64,000 nt of DNA from Alistipes sp. (GTDB lineage: Bacteria > Bacteroidota > Bacteroidia > Bacteroidales > Rikenellaceae), in NCBI GenBank assembly GCA_017623115.1, contig JAGAPT010000052.1:51558-115557 (forward strand), given 5' to 3'. The notes beneath the pieces were generated by a model. That model was not told the origin of the DNA. It did not search any database and saw only the letters and a program-made list of their open reading frames with translations. Each line of letters begins with the position of its first letter. Positions within the stretch are counted from its first letter, which is position 1. Shown piece by piece: positions 9,409 to 17,786 of this stretch. The translations under genes were made by a program, and so were the position numbers.

Positions 9409-10104
9409 ATGTTAAAAAAGACACTTTTAGTTTTTACGTTCTTTTCCTTTTTGACGCTTTTTTGCGGTACGCATGACCGCCTCGATGCTACGACACGTCT
9501 GTTCGCGCCGATGATGGCTGCTGACTTCGAGGATAACTCGCTGCTTGCCGAGGGCGAGTACGCGATTTCGGTCTATGACAACCTGTTCCGCAATATCAGT
9601 GAGCGTGAGGGCAACGATTGGCGATTGTTGTCGGCCATAGCCTATCACGAATCACGTTTTATGCCTGCGCTCCGCTCGAAGAGTGGTGCACGTGGCATCA
9701 TGCAGATTATGCCGTCGGTGGCACGCCAGTTTCAGATTGACCCCGATAAATTGGGCGATTTGAAGACCAATATCTGGTTGGCAAACCGACTGCTCAACGA
9801 ACTCTCGAAGATGATGCGCCTGCCGGCCGAAATCCCTGCCGAGGATCGTTTGAGCCTGATTTTGGCCGCCTATAACGGAGGTATTGGCCATGTCAGTGAT
9901 GCGCGTCGTCTGGCGCGTGCACACGGTGCTAATCCCAATGCGTGGAGCGATGTGGCTCGCTACCTCGAGTTGAAGGCACAGCCCGAATACTATCAGCACG
10001 AGGTGGTGCGCAATGGCCGTTTCACGGGCTATAAGCAGACGGCAGCCTATGTGCAAGATGTGCAAAACCGCTACGCGCGTTATCGCAATCGCGTAGCCCG
10101 CTAA
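9409..10104 (+). CDS. Lytic transglycosylase (SLT domain, MltF-like)
   Basis: 231 residues from the ATG at 9409 (MLKKTLLVFTFFSF). An N-terminal hydrophobic segment acts as signal or anchor. The SLT fold is marked by AIAYHESRFMPALRSKSGARG with catalytic Glu81 in HESRF, then GIMQIMP and LAAYNGGIGHV. It cleaves glycan strands to 1,6-anhydromuropeptides in the periplasm. It resembles the catalytic half of MltF without the amino-acid-binding domain. It probably belongs to the same transcript as the porin gene upstream and is followed by a strong stem-loop. Confidence 0.88.
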   Translation: MLKKTLLVFTFFSFLTLFCGTHDRLDATTRLFAPMMAADFEDNSLLAEGEYAISVYDNLFRNISEREGNDWRLLSAIAYHESRFMPALRSKSGARGIMQIMPSVARQFQIDPDKLGDLKTNIWLANRLLNELSKMMRLPAEIPAEDRLSLILAAYNGGIGHVSDARRLARAHGANPNAWSDVARYLELKAQPEYYQHEVVRNGRFTGYKQTAAYVQDVQNRYARYRNRVAR

Positions 10105-10115
10105 TGGAAATAAGG

Positions 10116-10144
10116 ACAAGGCATCCGATGGAAGGATGCCTTGT
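10116..10144 (+). terminator. Strong stem-loop between the transglycosylase and the UpxY-like gene
   Basis: ACAAGGCATCC (10116-10126) pairs perfectly with GGATGCCTTGT (10134-10144) around a 7-base loop. No T-run follows, so it may be a terminator of the upstream gene, an attenuator or a processing site. It ends 16 bases before the chosen start of the NusG-like gene. Confidence 0.6.
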
Positions 10145-10160
10145 TGTGTATGATAACGTC

Positions 10161-10709
10161 ATGATACAGACCGATGAACAACCGAAGTGGTTTGCGATGC
10201 GAGCCACCTATCGACGCGAACTGATTGCCCAACGGGCATTGGAGGCCGCTTCGATTGTGAGTTTTGTTCCCATGCGCTACGAACTAAAGATGGAGCGTGG
10301 TCGCCGGCGTCGTCGGTTGGTTCCGGCCATCCATAACCTGATTTTCGTGCAGGCCACACCTTCGGTCTTGCAGGCTGTGAAGGCAAAGATGCCCTACCTG
10401 CAATATATGATGCGTCGGGTCGAGGGACAGGCGCAGGGCGAGAAAATCGTGGTGCCTGATGCCCAGATGGAGGCCTTTATGGCGGCTGCCGGTTCGCTCG
10501 ATGAGGGAATGACCTACCTCGGGCCACAAGAGGTGTCATTAGAAAAGGGGTTGCACGTTCGCATCCACGGAGGGCCTTGTGATGGGCGAGAGGGATACCT
10601 GGTGAAGGTCCCCGGCTATCGAAACCGACGCGTTGTCGTGGCTATCGAAGGGGTTGTGGCGGTGGCATTAGCCGAGGTCAAACCGGAACAAATCGAAGTT
10701 CTTTCCTAA
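10161..10709 (+). CDS. UpxY-type NusG paralogue (transcription antiterminator)
   Basis: 182 residues from the ATG at 10161. An in-frame ATG at 10104, overlapping the previous stop, would add 19 residues across the stem-loop. The N-terminal NGN-like domain is visible in PKWFAMRATYRRELIAQ and LIFVQATPSVLQ. The C-terminal KOW segment has KGLHVRIHGGPCDGREG and RRVVVAIEG. Members of this family bind RNA polymerase and relieve premature termination, usually in the operon they head, commonly capsule loci. Here no operon follows: a strong terminator comes within 40 bases and the next gene is on the other strand. It is therefore an orphan copy whose targets must lie elsewhere. Confidence 0.8.
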   Translation: MIQTDEQPKWFAMRATYRRELIAQRALEAASIVSFVPMRYELKMERGRRRRRLVPAIHNLIFVQATPSVLQAVKAKMPYLQYMMRRVEGQAQGEKIVVPDAQMEAFMAAAGSLDEGMTYLGPQEVSLEKGLHVRIHGGPCDGREGYLVKVPGYRNRRVVVAIEGVVAVALAEVKPEQIEVLS

Positions 10710-10710
10710 G

Positions 10711-10749
10711 AAAAACGAGGTTGCAGGGGATTGCAACCTCGTTTTTTTT
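10711..10749. terminator. Bidirectional terminator between the UpxY-like and S9 peptidase genes
   Basis: ACGAGGTTGCA (10715-10725) pairs with TGCAACCTCGT (10732-10742) and is flanked by A-rich and T-rich runs on the two sides. It serves both convergent genes. Confidence 0.85.
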
Positions 10750-10765
10750 ATGGTGTCAGATGATT

Positions 10766-12874
10766 CTATTTCACATATTTGTCGAGCCATCCGAAGAACT
10801 CACGGTTCCAGACGAGCGAGTTCTGGGGTTTGAAGACCTGATGAGCTTCGTTCTCGAACGACACGAGGCGCGAGGGAATACCTTTCAGGCGAGCAGCTGT
10901 GAAGGCCTCGAGCGACTGCGTGTAGGGGATACGGAAGTCGTATTCGCCCGTGATAATCAGCATCGGCGTATCCCAATTGTTGACGAATTTGTGGGGCGAG
11001 TTGGCATAAGAGCGTTGAGCTGTCGCATTCTGGGTCTCCCAGTAAGCCCCTCCGTAGTCGTTGTTGACAAACCACAGCTCCTCGGTGTGGCCGTACATCG
11101 ACTCGAAGTTGAAGATGCCACAGTGGGCAATGAAGGCCTTGAAACGCTTCTCGTGGCAACCGGCCAGGAAGTAGACCGAATAACCGCCATACGAAGCCCC
11201 GACACAACCCAGTCGCTCCTCGTCAGCCCACGGCTCTTTGGCCACATCGTCGATGGCTGCCAAATAGTCGCGGATGTTCTGACCCGAGTAATCGCCCGAG
11301 ATTTGGTCGAGCCACTCTTGTCCGAATGAGGGCAAACCTCGGCGATTGGGGGCTACCACCACATAACCTTGTGCGGCCATCAGCTGGAAGTTCCAGCGGT
11401 AGCTCCAGAATTGCGATACGACGCTCTGCGGACCACCTTGGCAGTAGAGGAGCGTCGGATACTTCTTCGTCGGGTCGAAGTCGGGCGGCAGAATCACCCA
11501 TGTGAGCATCTGCTTGCCGTCGGTCGTCTTTACCCAGCGTTTCTCGACCTTGCCCATCGTGATGTGGTCGTAGATGGGTTTGTTGATGGCCGAAATCTGC
11601 TCCATGGCACCATTCGTGGGGTCAATCGCGAAGAATTCGGTGGCCATCGAGATGGTGCAGACCTCGGCCGCCATCTTACCATTGGCGAAGGTAAAGGCGT
11701 TGATGTCGTGGTCGCCGGCCGTGAGTACGGCTACGGCAGGGGTATTCAGCCCGACACGGCACACTTGGTGCGTTGCCTCAATCGGAGCGATGAAGTAGAG
11801 TTGCTCCTCGCCATCCCAGACCACATTGGTGGCGTTGTAGTCGAAGTCGGCCGTCAGGTCGCGCATCGCACCCGTTGCCACCTCGTAGACGAACAGACGC
11901 TCCTTATCCGACTCGTTTCCGGCACGGCGCATCGAGCGGAAGGCGATGTATGCGTCGTTGGGCGACCATACCGGATATTTGTCGTAGCCGGGCATCACGT
12001 CACGAGCCTCTTCGTTGGGTTTGCAGATGTTGGTCGTTTGTCCGGAGGCTACGTCGTAGAGGTAGATATCCGAGTCGGTCGATACGGCATATGCCGTGCC
12101 TGCAAGGGGTTTTCCGGTGTAGGCCAATACCGTTCCGGCATTGTTCCAACTGATCTCGGCCATATCGAAGTAGGGGGCAAGCGGGGCATCCCAGGCAGCC
12201 TCGGCACCGATGATGTCGACACCCTCGGCCAGCGAGCCGTTGGTGAGGTCGGCTACGAAGATGTGGCGATGGTCGCCCTCTTCCCAATAATCCCAGTGGC
12301 GGACCATCAGGTCGTCATAGATGCGGGCCTTCGATTTGTCCATATCCTTGTGAATGTCGGCCGAGCGACGATCGGCAACGTGTACCGTGCGTACATACCA
12401 GGCACGCTCACCGGTCGGAGCAATGCCGTAGCCCTCGATGTCGAAACCGAAATCGGATACCTGTTGCGGATGCGTGCCGTCGGCATTCATCTGCCAGAGC
12501 TGCATCGAACCCGAGCGGTCGGAGAGGAAATAGATGTGCTTGCCGTCGGCACTCCACTGCGGAGCCGTATTTTGCGAGGTGCGGTCGGTCAATTGATGCA
12601 CCTCCTTCGTGGCGAGCTCCTCGACCCATAAGGTGGTGCTGCCTCGATTTTCGGCCATGTTGTAATCGGTCTGCGCATAGAGCAACCATGCTCCATCGGG
12701 CGAGAGCGATGATTGGCTTGCGCGGCTCATCTTCCACATCACCTCGGGAGTCAGACGCCCCTCGGCCATCTCGGCCGCTGTCAATGCATTGTCGATTGTA
12801 AGCGGAGCAGGTCGTTTCTCGCACGACGACACTCCCATAGCTGCAATAGCCATCATGAGCAGGAATTTTTTCAT
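10766..12874 (-). CDS. S9 family prolyl oligopeptidase / dipeptidyl peptidase, lipoprotein
   Basis: 702 residues from the ATG at 12874 (MKKFLLMMAIAAMGVSSC). The open frame upstream overlaps the divergent NUDIX gene and is not plausible. The lipobox VSSC predicts a lipoprotein. The N-terminal half is a beta-propeller with repeated Trp/Asp-rich blades (WSADGKHIYFLSDRSG, WSPNDAYIAF). The C-terminal alpha/beta hydrolase has nucleophile Ser561 in GASYGG, Asp646 in GEYDFR and His678 in NEAHQVF. It resembles DPP5 or acyl-aminoacyl peptidases, which trim peptides in the periplasm during amino-acid fermentation. Confidence 0.92.
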   Translation of the reverse strand: MKKFLLMMAIAAMGVSSCEKRPAPLTIDNALTAAEMAEGRLTPEVMWKMSRASQSSLSPDGAWLLYAQTDYNMAENRGSTTLWVEELATKEVHQLTDRTSQNTAPQWSADGKHIYFLSDRSGSMQLWQMNADGTHPQQVSDFGFDIEGYGIAPTGERAWYVRTVHVADRRSADIHKDMDKSKARIYDDLMVRHWDYWEEGDHRHIFVADLTNGSLAEGVDIIGAEAAWDAPLAPYFDMAEISWNNAGTVLAYTGKPLAGTAYAVSTDSDIYLYDVASGQTTNICKPNEEARDVMPGYDKYPVWSPNDAYIAFRSMRRAGNESDKERLFVYEVATGAMRDLTADFDYNATNVVWDGEEQLYFIAPIEATHQVCRVGLNTPAVAVLTAGDHDINAFTFANGKMAAEVCTISMATEFFAIDPTNGAMEQISAINKPIYDHITMGKVEKRWVKTTDGKQMLTWVILPPDFDPTKKYPTLLYCQGGPQSVVSQFWSYRWNFQLMAAQGYVVVAPNRRGLPSFGQEWLDQISGDYSGQNIRDYLAAIDDVAKEPWADEERLGCVGASYGGYSVYFLAGCHEKRFKAFIAHCGIFNFESMYGHTEELWFVNNDYGGAYWETQNATAQRSYANSPHKFVNNWDTPMLIITGEYDFRIPYTQSLEAFTAARLKGIPSRLVSFENEAHQVFKPQNSLVWNREFFGWLDKYVK

Positions 12875-12878
12875 TTTC

Positions 12879-12909
12879 GTTGCGGTTTTCCTATTTATTT
12901 GTAAATTTG
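12879..12909 (+). promoter_or_regulatory. Promoter of the NUDIX gene cluster
   Basis: GTTG (12879-12882), 19 bases, TAAATTTG (12902-12909). A near match to the Bacteroidetes pattern, 25 bases before the ATG at 12935. The only gap between the divergent S9 peptidase and NUDIX genes is this 60-base stretch. Confidence 0.65.
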
Positions 12910-12934
12910 TAGTCAAAAGGTTTGTTAGATTGGT

Positions 12935-13525
12935 ATGATTGTTTACTTTCAAGATAAGTATTTGATATTTAGCAGGGTAGCATCCTCTCCGGAGGCGTTT
13001 GTGCTGTCGGCCGACGCGCTTGGAGAGCAGCAACGAGCGAAGATACTGAAAATTTTTGAAACGCACAATACGATTGAACTCCTGACCGAGACTCCCGAGG
13101 CGACGTTTGCCCGTTTTGCCGAGGAGTTTGCGCAGATTGAGGCGGCCGGAGGATTGGTGCGCCATGAGCGTGATGGGGCAGTCCTGATGATCTATCGCAA
13201 CGAGCGTTGGGATTTACCCAAAGGACATGTCGAGCCGGGAGAGGAGCTTGCCGTCGCAGCCTTGCGGGAGGTCGAAGAGGAGACCGGTGTGCAGGCACAG
13301 ATAGGGCCGAGGCTGTGTGAGACGTGGCATGCCTACTATTTTCCGTTGACCGAGCGTTGGGAGTTGAAACGCACCCATTGGTTTCGGATGACGGCATCGG
13401 AAGCGGTGCTGATGCCGCAGACCGAAGAGGGTATTGCACAGGTCGAGTGGGTGAGTCTCGAGCAGCTTGATGAACGATTGGCGCAGAGTTATCCGACGAT
13501 TCGTAGCGTTTTTCAGGCAGAGTGA
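12935..13525 (+). CDS. NUDIX hydrolase
   Basis: 196 residues. The Nudix box Gx5Ex7REUxEExGU is complete at residues 97-119 (GHVEPGEE then REVEEETG). The N-terminal 75 residues are family-specific and contain no motif I recognise. Such enzymes hydrolyse nucleoside diphosphates linked to another moiety. The substrate is not deducible. It is the first gene of a probable NUDIX, BamA-like, L,D-transpeptidase operon with gaps of 19 and 12 bases. Confidence 0.9.
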   Translation: MIVYFQDKYLIFSRVASSPEAFVLSADALGEQQRAKILKIFETHNTIELLTETPEATFARFAEEFAQIEAAGGLVRHERDGAVLMIYRNERWDLPKGHVEPGEELAVAALREVEEETGVQAQIGPRLCETWHAYYFPLTERWELKRTHWFRMTASEAVLMPQTEEGIAQVEWVSLEQLDERLAQSYPTIRSVFQAE

Positions 13526-13544
13526 TTGACGGATAGTTACATTG

Positions 13545-15407
13545 ATGAGGTGTGGGGCACGATATGTGATGGGGCTGTGGCTGCTTGTGGTGTGGCCACT
13601 CTTCGTGTGTGCGCAGCAGAAGCCGAAGATGACCGAATCGCCGACCGCCTTTTCGCGGGACATCGTGATGCAACCCGACACGTTGGACAGCGTGGAGATG
13701 GAGCGTATCGCACGCACGAACCGCATGTACGACAGCCTGCGTGTGAAGAGTGAACGCCGTTGGATGTCGCGCCTGATTTACAAATCGCTCTTCCGCTCCG
13801 ATACAAAAGTCGAGGAGGAGAAGGGTGAGGTGCGTGACGAGACGGCGCTTGTATCTCCCTATCAGGGGTTTTTGATTAATGATATTCGCATTTTGCGTCA
13901 CAACCCGTTCGAGCCGGATGGAAATTGGCTCGAGCGTGCCGCCAATAATACCCACATGTTGACACGAGAGCGTATTATCCGGCGCGATTTACTCTTCAAG
14001 GTGGGCGATGTGGTCGACCCGCAAATCATTGCCCGCAATAAGCAATTGCTCCAATCACGTTCCTATATCTCCGATGTCGACATCATGGTGATCCCCAATC
14101 TGTCGAAACCCGGTACGGTCGATATTTTGGTCGAGACACGTGATAAATGGACCATCGACATCGATGGCAGTATCGGCAGCGGAGAGGGCACGTTGGGCCT
14201 TTCGGAGTCGAACCTGCTGGGTCGAGGTCATAAGATTCGGGTGGAGACCAACCTCGAAATGCCCAATTTCGGCTACGAAGGGAATGTCATCGAATACGAG
14301 ATTCCCAATATGTGGGGTTCGTTCTATCGTTTTACGACTGCCGTAGGTCGTCGCTTCGACTGCTCGGTGTTGGAGGTGGGGGTCGAGAAGGAGTTCCTGC
14401 GACCTGTGGACTACGAATTTGGTGTTACCTATGCGGGTAACAAGTACGAACACCACCTGCAGATGCTCGATACGACGGTACTGGTGCGCAAGCGTGATTT
14501 CAACATCTGGGGAGGTGTGACCCATCCCATTCAATCGTTGGCCTCGAACGGCTATGTTGCGGCCCGCTACAATCGCAACCGATACCCATTGCGACCCGAT
14601 GATACGGCTCCTCGCAACAACCCCGATTTGCACGGATACGACGCAGTCTTATTCTCGGCCGGTCTTTATCGCGAGCACTTCTACTCATCGGATTTGATTT
14701 ACGCCTATGGAAGCCGTGAGTATCTGGCATCGGGTTTCAAAAGCGAGTTGACGGCTGGTTATACGTGGGAAGAGTTTGACGATAAATACTATATCGGTAC
14801 TTCGCAGATGTTCGGTGGTTTTATCGACCGATTCGGATTTTTGAAGGGAGGCTTCGATTTGGGAGGTTTCATCAATAGCCGAAATGGCTATTGGAACCGC
14901 ATCACGCTGAATGCCAAAGTGGGGTGGTTCTCCAATCTGTGGCACCATCATCGAACGCATATCCGCCAATATGTCAGCGTGGGGTATACGCAGGGATGGA
15001 ATCGATTTTCGGGTTCGGGAGAGCAGATTGAGTTTACCAAACTTCAAGGCCTGAATGTCCTCGATGAGGATGTGTTGGGTACAACCCGCCTCGTGGTGAA
15101 TACCGAGACGATTATCTTTACCCCCTATGAGCCACTGGGCTTTAAGACGGTGCTGTTCGCCTTTGCCGATGGTGGATTCCTCGGATTCCACGACAATGTC
15201 TTCCGCAACGATGCCTTTGGCTCGATAGGGTTAGGTGTGCGTTTCCGCAACGAGCGAATCGTGTTGGGCACGGTGCAGATTCGTCTGGGTGTAGCCTTTG
15301 GCCCTGCCGGCTTTGCCGAGAGCCGTTACCTGCGTCTGTCGCGTGAGACGCAGCTGCCACACTATCGCTTTAATCCCGAACGCCCCGAGTTTGTAACCTT
15401 TCAATAA
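13545..15407 (+). CDS. BamA/TamA-superfamily outer-membrane protein with a POTRA domain
   Basis: 620 residues from the ATG at 13545. A hydrophobic signal segment (LWLLVVWPLFVCAQ) is followed by a charged linker. One POTRA-like unit lies at about residues 130-185 (TRERIIRRDLLFKVGD, RNKQLLQSRSYISDVDI). The rest is a beta-barrel with SESNLLGRGHKIRV and the D15-like closing region containing GLGVRFRNERI. The C-terminal residues FVTFQ do not give a classic terminal Phe. With only one clear POTRA it is not BamA itself but a related surface-antigen family. It may insert or export surface components. Its partners are unknown. Confidence 0.75.
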   Translation: MRCGARYVMGLWLLVVWPLFVCAQQKPKMTESPTAFSRDIVMQPDTLDSVEMERIARTNRMYDSLRVKSERRWMSRLIYKSLFRSDTKVEEEKGEVRDETALVSPYQGFLINDIRILRHNPFEPDGNWLERAANNTHMLTRERIIRRDLLFKVGDVVDPQIIARNKQLLQSRSYISDVDIMVIPNLSKPGTVDILVETRDKWTIDIDGSIGSGEGTLGLSESNLLGRGHKIRVETNLEMPNFGYEGNVIEYEIPNMWGSFYRFTTAVGRRFDCSVLEVGVEKEFLRPVDYEFGVTYAGNKYEHHLQMLDTTVLVRKRDFNIWGGVTHPIQSLASNGYVAARYNRNRYPLRPDDTAPRNNPDLHGYDAVLFSAGLYREHFYSSDLIYAYGSREYLASGFKSELTAGYTWEEFDDKYYIGTSQMFGGFIDRFGFLKGGFDLGGFINSRNGYWNRITLNAKVGWFSNLWHHHRTHIRQYVSVGYTQGWNRFSGSGEQIEFTKLQGLNVLDEDVLGTTRLVVNTETIIFTPYEPLGFKTVLFAFADGGFLGFHDNVFRNDAFGSIGLGVRFRNERIVLGTVQIRLGVAFGPAGFAESRYLRLSRETQLPHYRFNPERPEFVTFQ

Positions 15408-15419
15408 TGGATGTAGGTG

Positions 15420-15950
15420 ATGAAGAGGAGTTTGCGTATCGGCTTGTTGTTCTTGATGTGGTTGTTCCCGAGCGGATGTCGTACCATGCACTCGTGCTCC
15501 GGCTCGGGGGCGAGTTACCTGATTGTCTCGAAGCAGACCATGAGCCTCACGCTTTACAATGGCCGAGGAGAAGCCGTTTTCGAATATCCGATAGCCTGCG
15601 GATTGGTTGCGGGCAATAAGGTCGAGGCGGGCGATATGCGCACGCCGGAGGGCGTATTCTATGTACAAGAGATACGGGATGCAGCCGATTGGAAACACGA
15701 TTTTGGCGATGGCAAAGGGTGGATAGCAGGTGCCTATGGTCCCTATTTTATTCGGCTCTACACGCCGCCCCATAGCGGTATCGGCATCCATGGCACACAT
15801 CTCCCATCCTCTATCGGAGCACGCGCAACCGAAGGGTGTGTACGCCTGCGGAATGAGGATGTGCGAGCCTTGATACCCTATATTCGTGTGGGAATGCTGG
15901 TCGAGATTACCCCTGACTATCGCTTGCCGCAAGGGATTTCCTGCGATTAG
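15420..15950 (+). CDS. L,D-transpeptidase (YkuD) family protein
   Basis: 176 residues from the ATG at 15420, with a GTG one codon upstream. A hydrophobic N-terminus ends in FPSGC (Cys20), a possible lipobox. The catalytic signature is H124-G-T followed by TEGCVRLRNED with nucleophile Cys140 and Arg142, matching the YkuD pattern. It probably cross-links peptidoglycan (3-3 bonds) or attaches proteins to it in the periplasm. Its stop overlaps the stop of the convergent beta-barrel gene by 4 bases. Confidence 0.9.
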   Translation: MKRSLRIGLLFLMWLFPSGCRTMHSCSGSGASYLIVSKQTMSLTLYNGRGEAVFEYPIACGLVAGNKVEAGDMRTPEGVFYVQEIRDAADWKHDFGDGKGWIAGAYGPYFIRLYTPPHSGIGIHGTHLPSSIGARATEGCVRLRNEDVRALIPYIRVGMLVEITPDYRLPQGISCD

Positions 15951-16759
15951 TAGCGACGCGCCATCTTCTTTTTATTCCACAGGTGGATGTTCATGCCGAA
16001 GTGGATATCGGCGATGTTGAGGCGGAAACGCATCTTGGCGGCTCGTCGCTGGCCCGTTGGATTTCCGGCCTCGTCGAACTGCTCTACCTGGGTGTATTGA
16101 ACACCACCCAAGCCCACCGATACGGTGGCACATACCGAGGGAAAGATGTAGACGGCCACACCCGGATTAAATCCGATTTTCAGTTTCAGATTTTCACTTT
16201 TGGTATAGCGCATGGTGTTACCTGCGTTGTTGACAAACTCGCTGGTGCCCATCTGTGCAGCACCCTCGATTTCGGCAAAGAGACCAAACTGCCCTTTGGG
16301 GTCGATGGCGACATAGGCACGGTGGAATAGAGCCACCGAATAACTATCGCTGCGCATCTCCATGCCGCTCACGTTGAGGGTGATGTCGTTCTGCTCACCC
16401 AAATCGAGGTCGAGATTTCCCAGATTGCCATCTACATATTGGTAGCCTAAGCGAAGGCCGATACAGCGATTGTCGCGGTAGAAATAGCCGAAGAAGGGCT
16501 TGACGGTGGTCAGCGCGCCGTCGACATTGACATTGGCCAGGTAGACCATGAAGTCGGAATCCTCACTCGAAATGGTGCCATAGGAGGCCGTGAGTCCGAG
16601 CATAAACTCCCCCTTGTAGCCGAAGACATTCTCCGGGGCATTGATTTGTCGGTCGATGCGTCGCTTTTTGGGAAGTACACTGACCGACTCCTGGGCAAAG
16701 GCACTACCTGAAACGAGGAGCAGGAGGCCGAGAATCACTATTCTTTGCATCGTTTTCAT
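15947..16759 (-). CDS. Outer-membrane beta-barrel protein (paralogue of the gene at 16763)
   Basis: 270 residues. A signal peptide ends near SAFAQE. The mature chain has alternating strands typical of an 8-12 stranded barrel (FMLGLTASYGTIS, CIGLRLGYQYVDG). It lies 3 bases after its paralogue and shares the layout: signal peptide, short linker, NIFxP or KRRxDxQ segment, barrel, and an internal VSVGLGG.YTQVEQ-like strand matching VNVGVMGISYTDVDQ of the neighbour. An in-frame ATG lies at codon 4. No specific function can be assigned. There is no OmpA domain. Confidence 0.7.
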   Translation of the reverse strand: MKTMQRIVILGLLLLVSGSAFAQESVSVLPKKRRIDRQINAPENVFGYKGEFMLGLTASYGTISSEDSDFMVYLANVNVDGALTTVKPFFGYFYRDNRCIGLRLGYQYVDGNLGNLDLDLGEQNDITLNVSGMEMRSDSYSVALFHRAYVAIDPKGQFGLFAEIEGAAQMGTSEFVNNAGNTMRYTKSENLKLKIGFNPGVAVYIFPSVCATVSVGLGGVQYTQVEQFDEAGNPTGQRRAAKMRFRLNIADIHFGMNIHLWNKKKMARRY

Positions 16760-16762
16760 CGC

Positions 16763-17557
16763 TTATAGGTAAAAGGATACGCCCAAGCCAATCGAGAGCA
16801 GGTTTACTTTGAAATTCATGCTGCTGGTACGGCGGCTGCCCACTTCGACCTGGTTGTGTACCTGGTCGACATCGGTGTAGCTGATACCCATCACGCCGAC
16901 ATTGACCTCGATGGCTACGTCGTTGGTAGCAAAGGCAATCAAACCGGGCGATACACCGAACGAGAGGGTATAACCTCGCTCATAGGTGCCTCGTACAGGC
17001 TGGTCGGCGGCGAAGATGGATTGTGTGCCGCCCGCACCGAGCGATATCTCATTGAAGATGGCAAAACGCTTGCTGCGGCCAAGCGGAATGTATTGTCGCC
17101 AGATAGCCGAGACGGTATAGGTGTGGGTTACGGCTTTGAAATCATCGACAAAGATCTCGGTGCCGGTCTCATCGTCACCGAATTTCAGGTCGGCATTGTC
17201 GATGGTCTGGTTCGTGCGCGAATAGACACCACGTACACCGATGGCCATGTTGTTGCTGATGGCGTAAGCTATCAGCGGGCTGACACGCACGTTGTAACCC
17301 TTCGACTCGATATCCTCGATGATGGCGAACGTATAGTTGTCGTTATCGTGAATCGAGAAGGAGGCTGCGGCTCCCAAAATCCACTGACCTTTCGGGATAA
17401 AGATGTTTTTCGTGTCGGTCACGCCACGCTGGCTGATACGCTCGGCCACCGAGAGGGAATCGACCGTGGCACGAGGTTGCTGCGCCGAGGCTGCAAAGGT
17501 TGCGAACAACGCAACCAGCACCGCTGCCAATCGGGTATATGGGGTTGAAATTTTCAT
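16763..17557 (-). CDS. Outer-membrane beta-barrel protein
   Basis: 264 residues. A signal peptide ends at about FAASAQQ. The mature protein begins with a Ser/Arg-rich stretch and NIFIPKGQWILGAAASFS, then barrel strands ending in SIGLGVSFYL with terminal aromatic-hydrophobic residues. The first gene of a two-gene paralogous operon with the gene at 15947-16759. It has a promoter at 17579-17609. The function is unknown. Confidence 0.7.
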   Translation of the reverse strand: MKISTPYTRLAAVLVALFATFAASAQQPRATVDSLSVAERISQRGVTDTKNIFIPKGQWILGAAASFSIHDNDNYTFAIIEDIESKGYNVRVSPLIAYAISNNMAIGVRGVYSRTNQTIDNADLKFGDDETGTEIFVDDFKAVTHTYTVSAIWRQYIPLGRSKRFAIFNEISLGAGGTQSIFAADQPVRGTYERGYTLSFGVSPGLIAFATNDVAIEVNVGVMGISYTDVDQVHNQVEVGSRRTSSMNFKVNLLSIGLGVSFYL

Positions 17558-17578
17558 ATGTTACGGCAAAGTATCGGA

Positions 17579-17609
17579 CAAATATAGGTAAAAGATATGC
17601 CCCGACAGA
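17579..17609 (-). promoter_or_regulatory. Promoter of the beta-barrel pair
   Basis: Minus strand TCTG (17609-17606), 19 bases, TATATTTG (17586-17579). One mismatch in the -33 box. It lies 21 bases before the ATG at 17557. Confidence 0.6.
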
Positions 17610-17759
17610 ATAAATTCAACGAATAGCGGATTTTTCATCACGAATAACCTTTTCTTGGCTTCGAGCGGGCGAAAATCGTGTTCGTGGGGAAAAATGGCGG
17701 GTTGATGATGAAACGCTCGGAGGTGGTTGAATTTATTTCCTATACTAATCGGATGCATC

Positions 17760-17767
17760 TATTTTTG
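17760..17767 (+). promoter_or_regulatory. -7 box of the surface lipoprotein operon
   Basis: TATTTTTG, 19 bases before the ATG at 17787, with no matching -33 box. The 17610-17759 stretch otherwise shows no gene or repeat I can support. Confidence 0.45.
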
Positions 17768-17786
17768 CATACGAGAAAGTGTGTAT

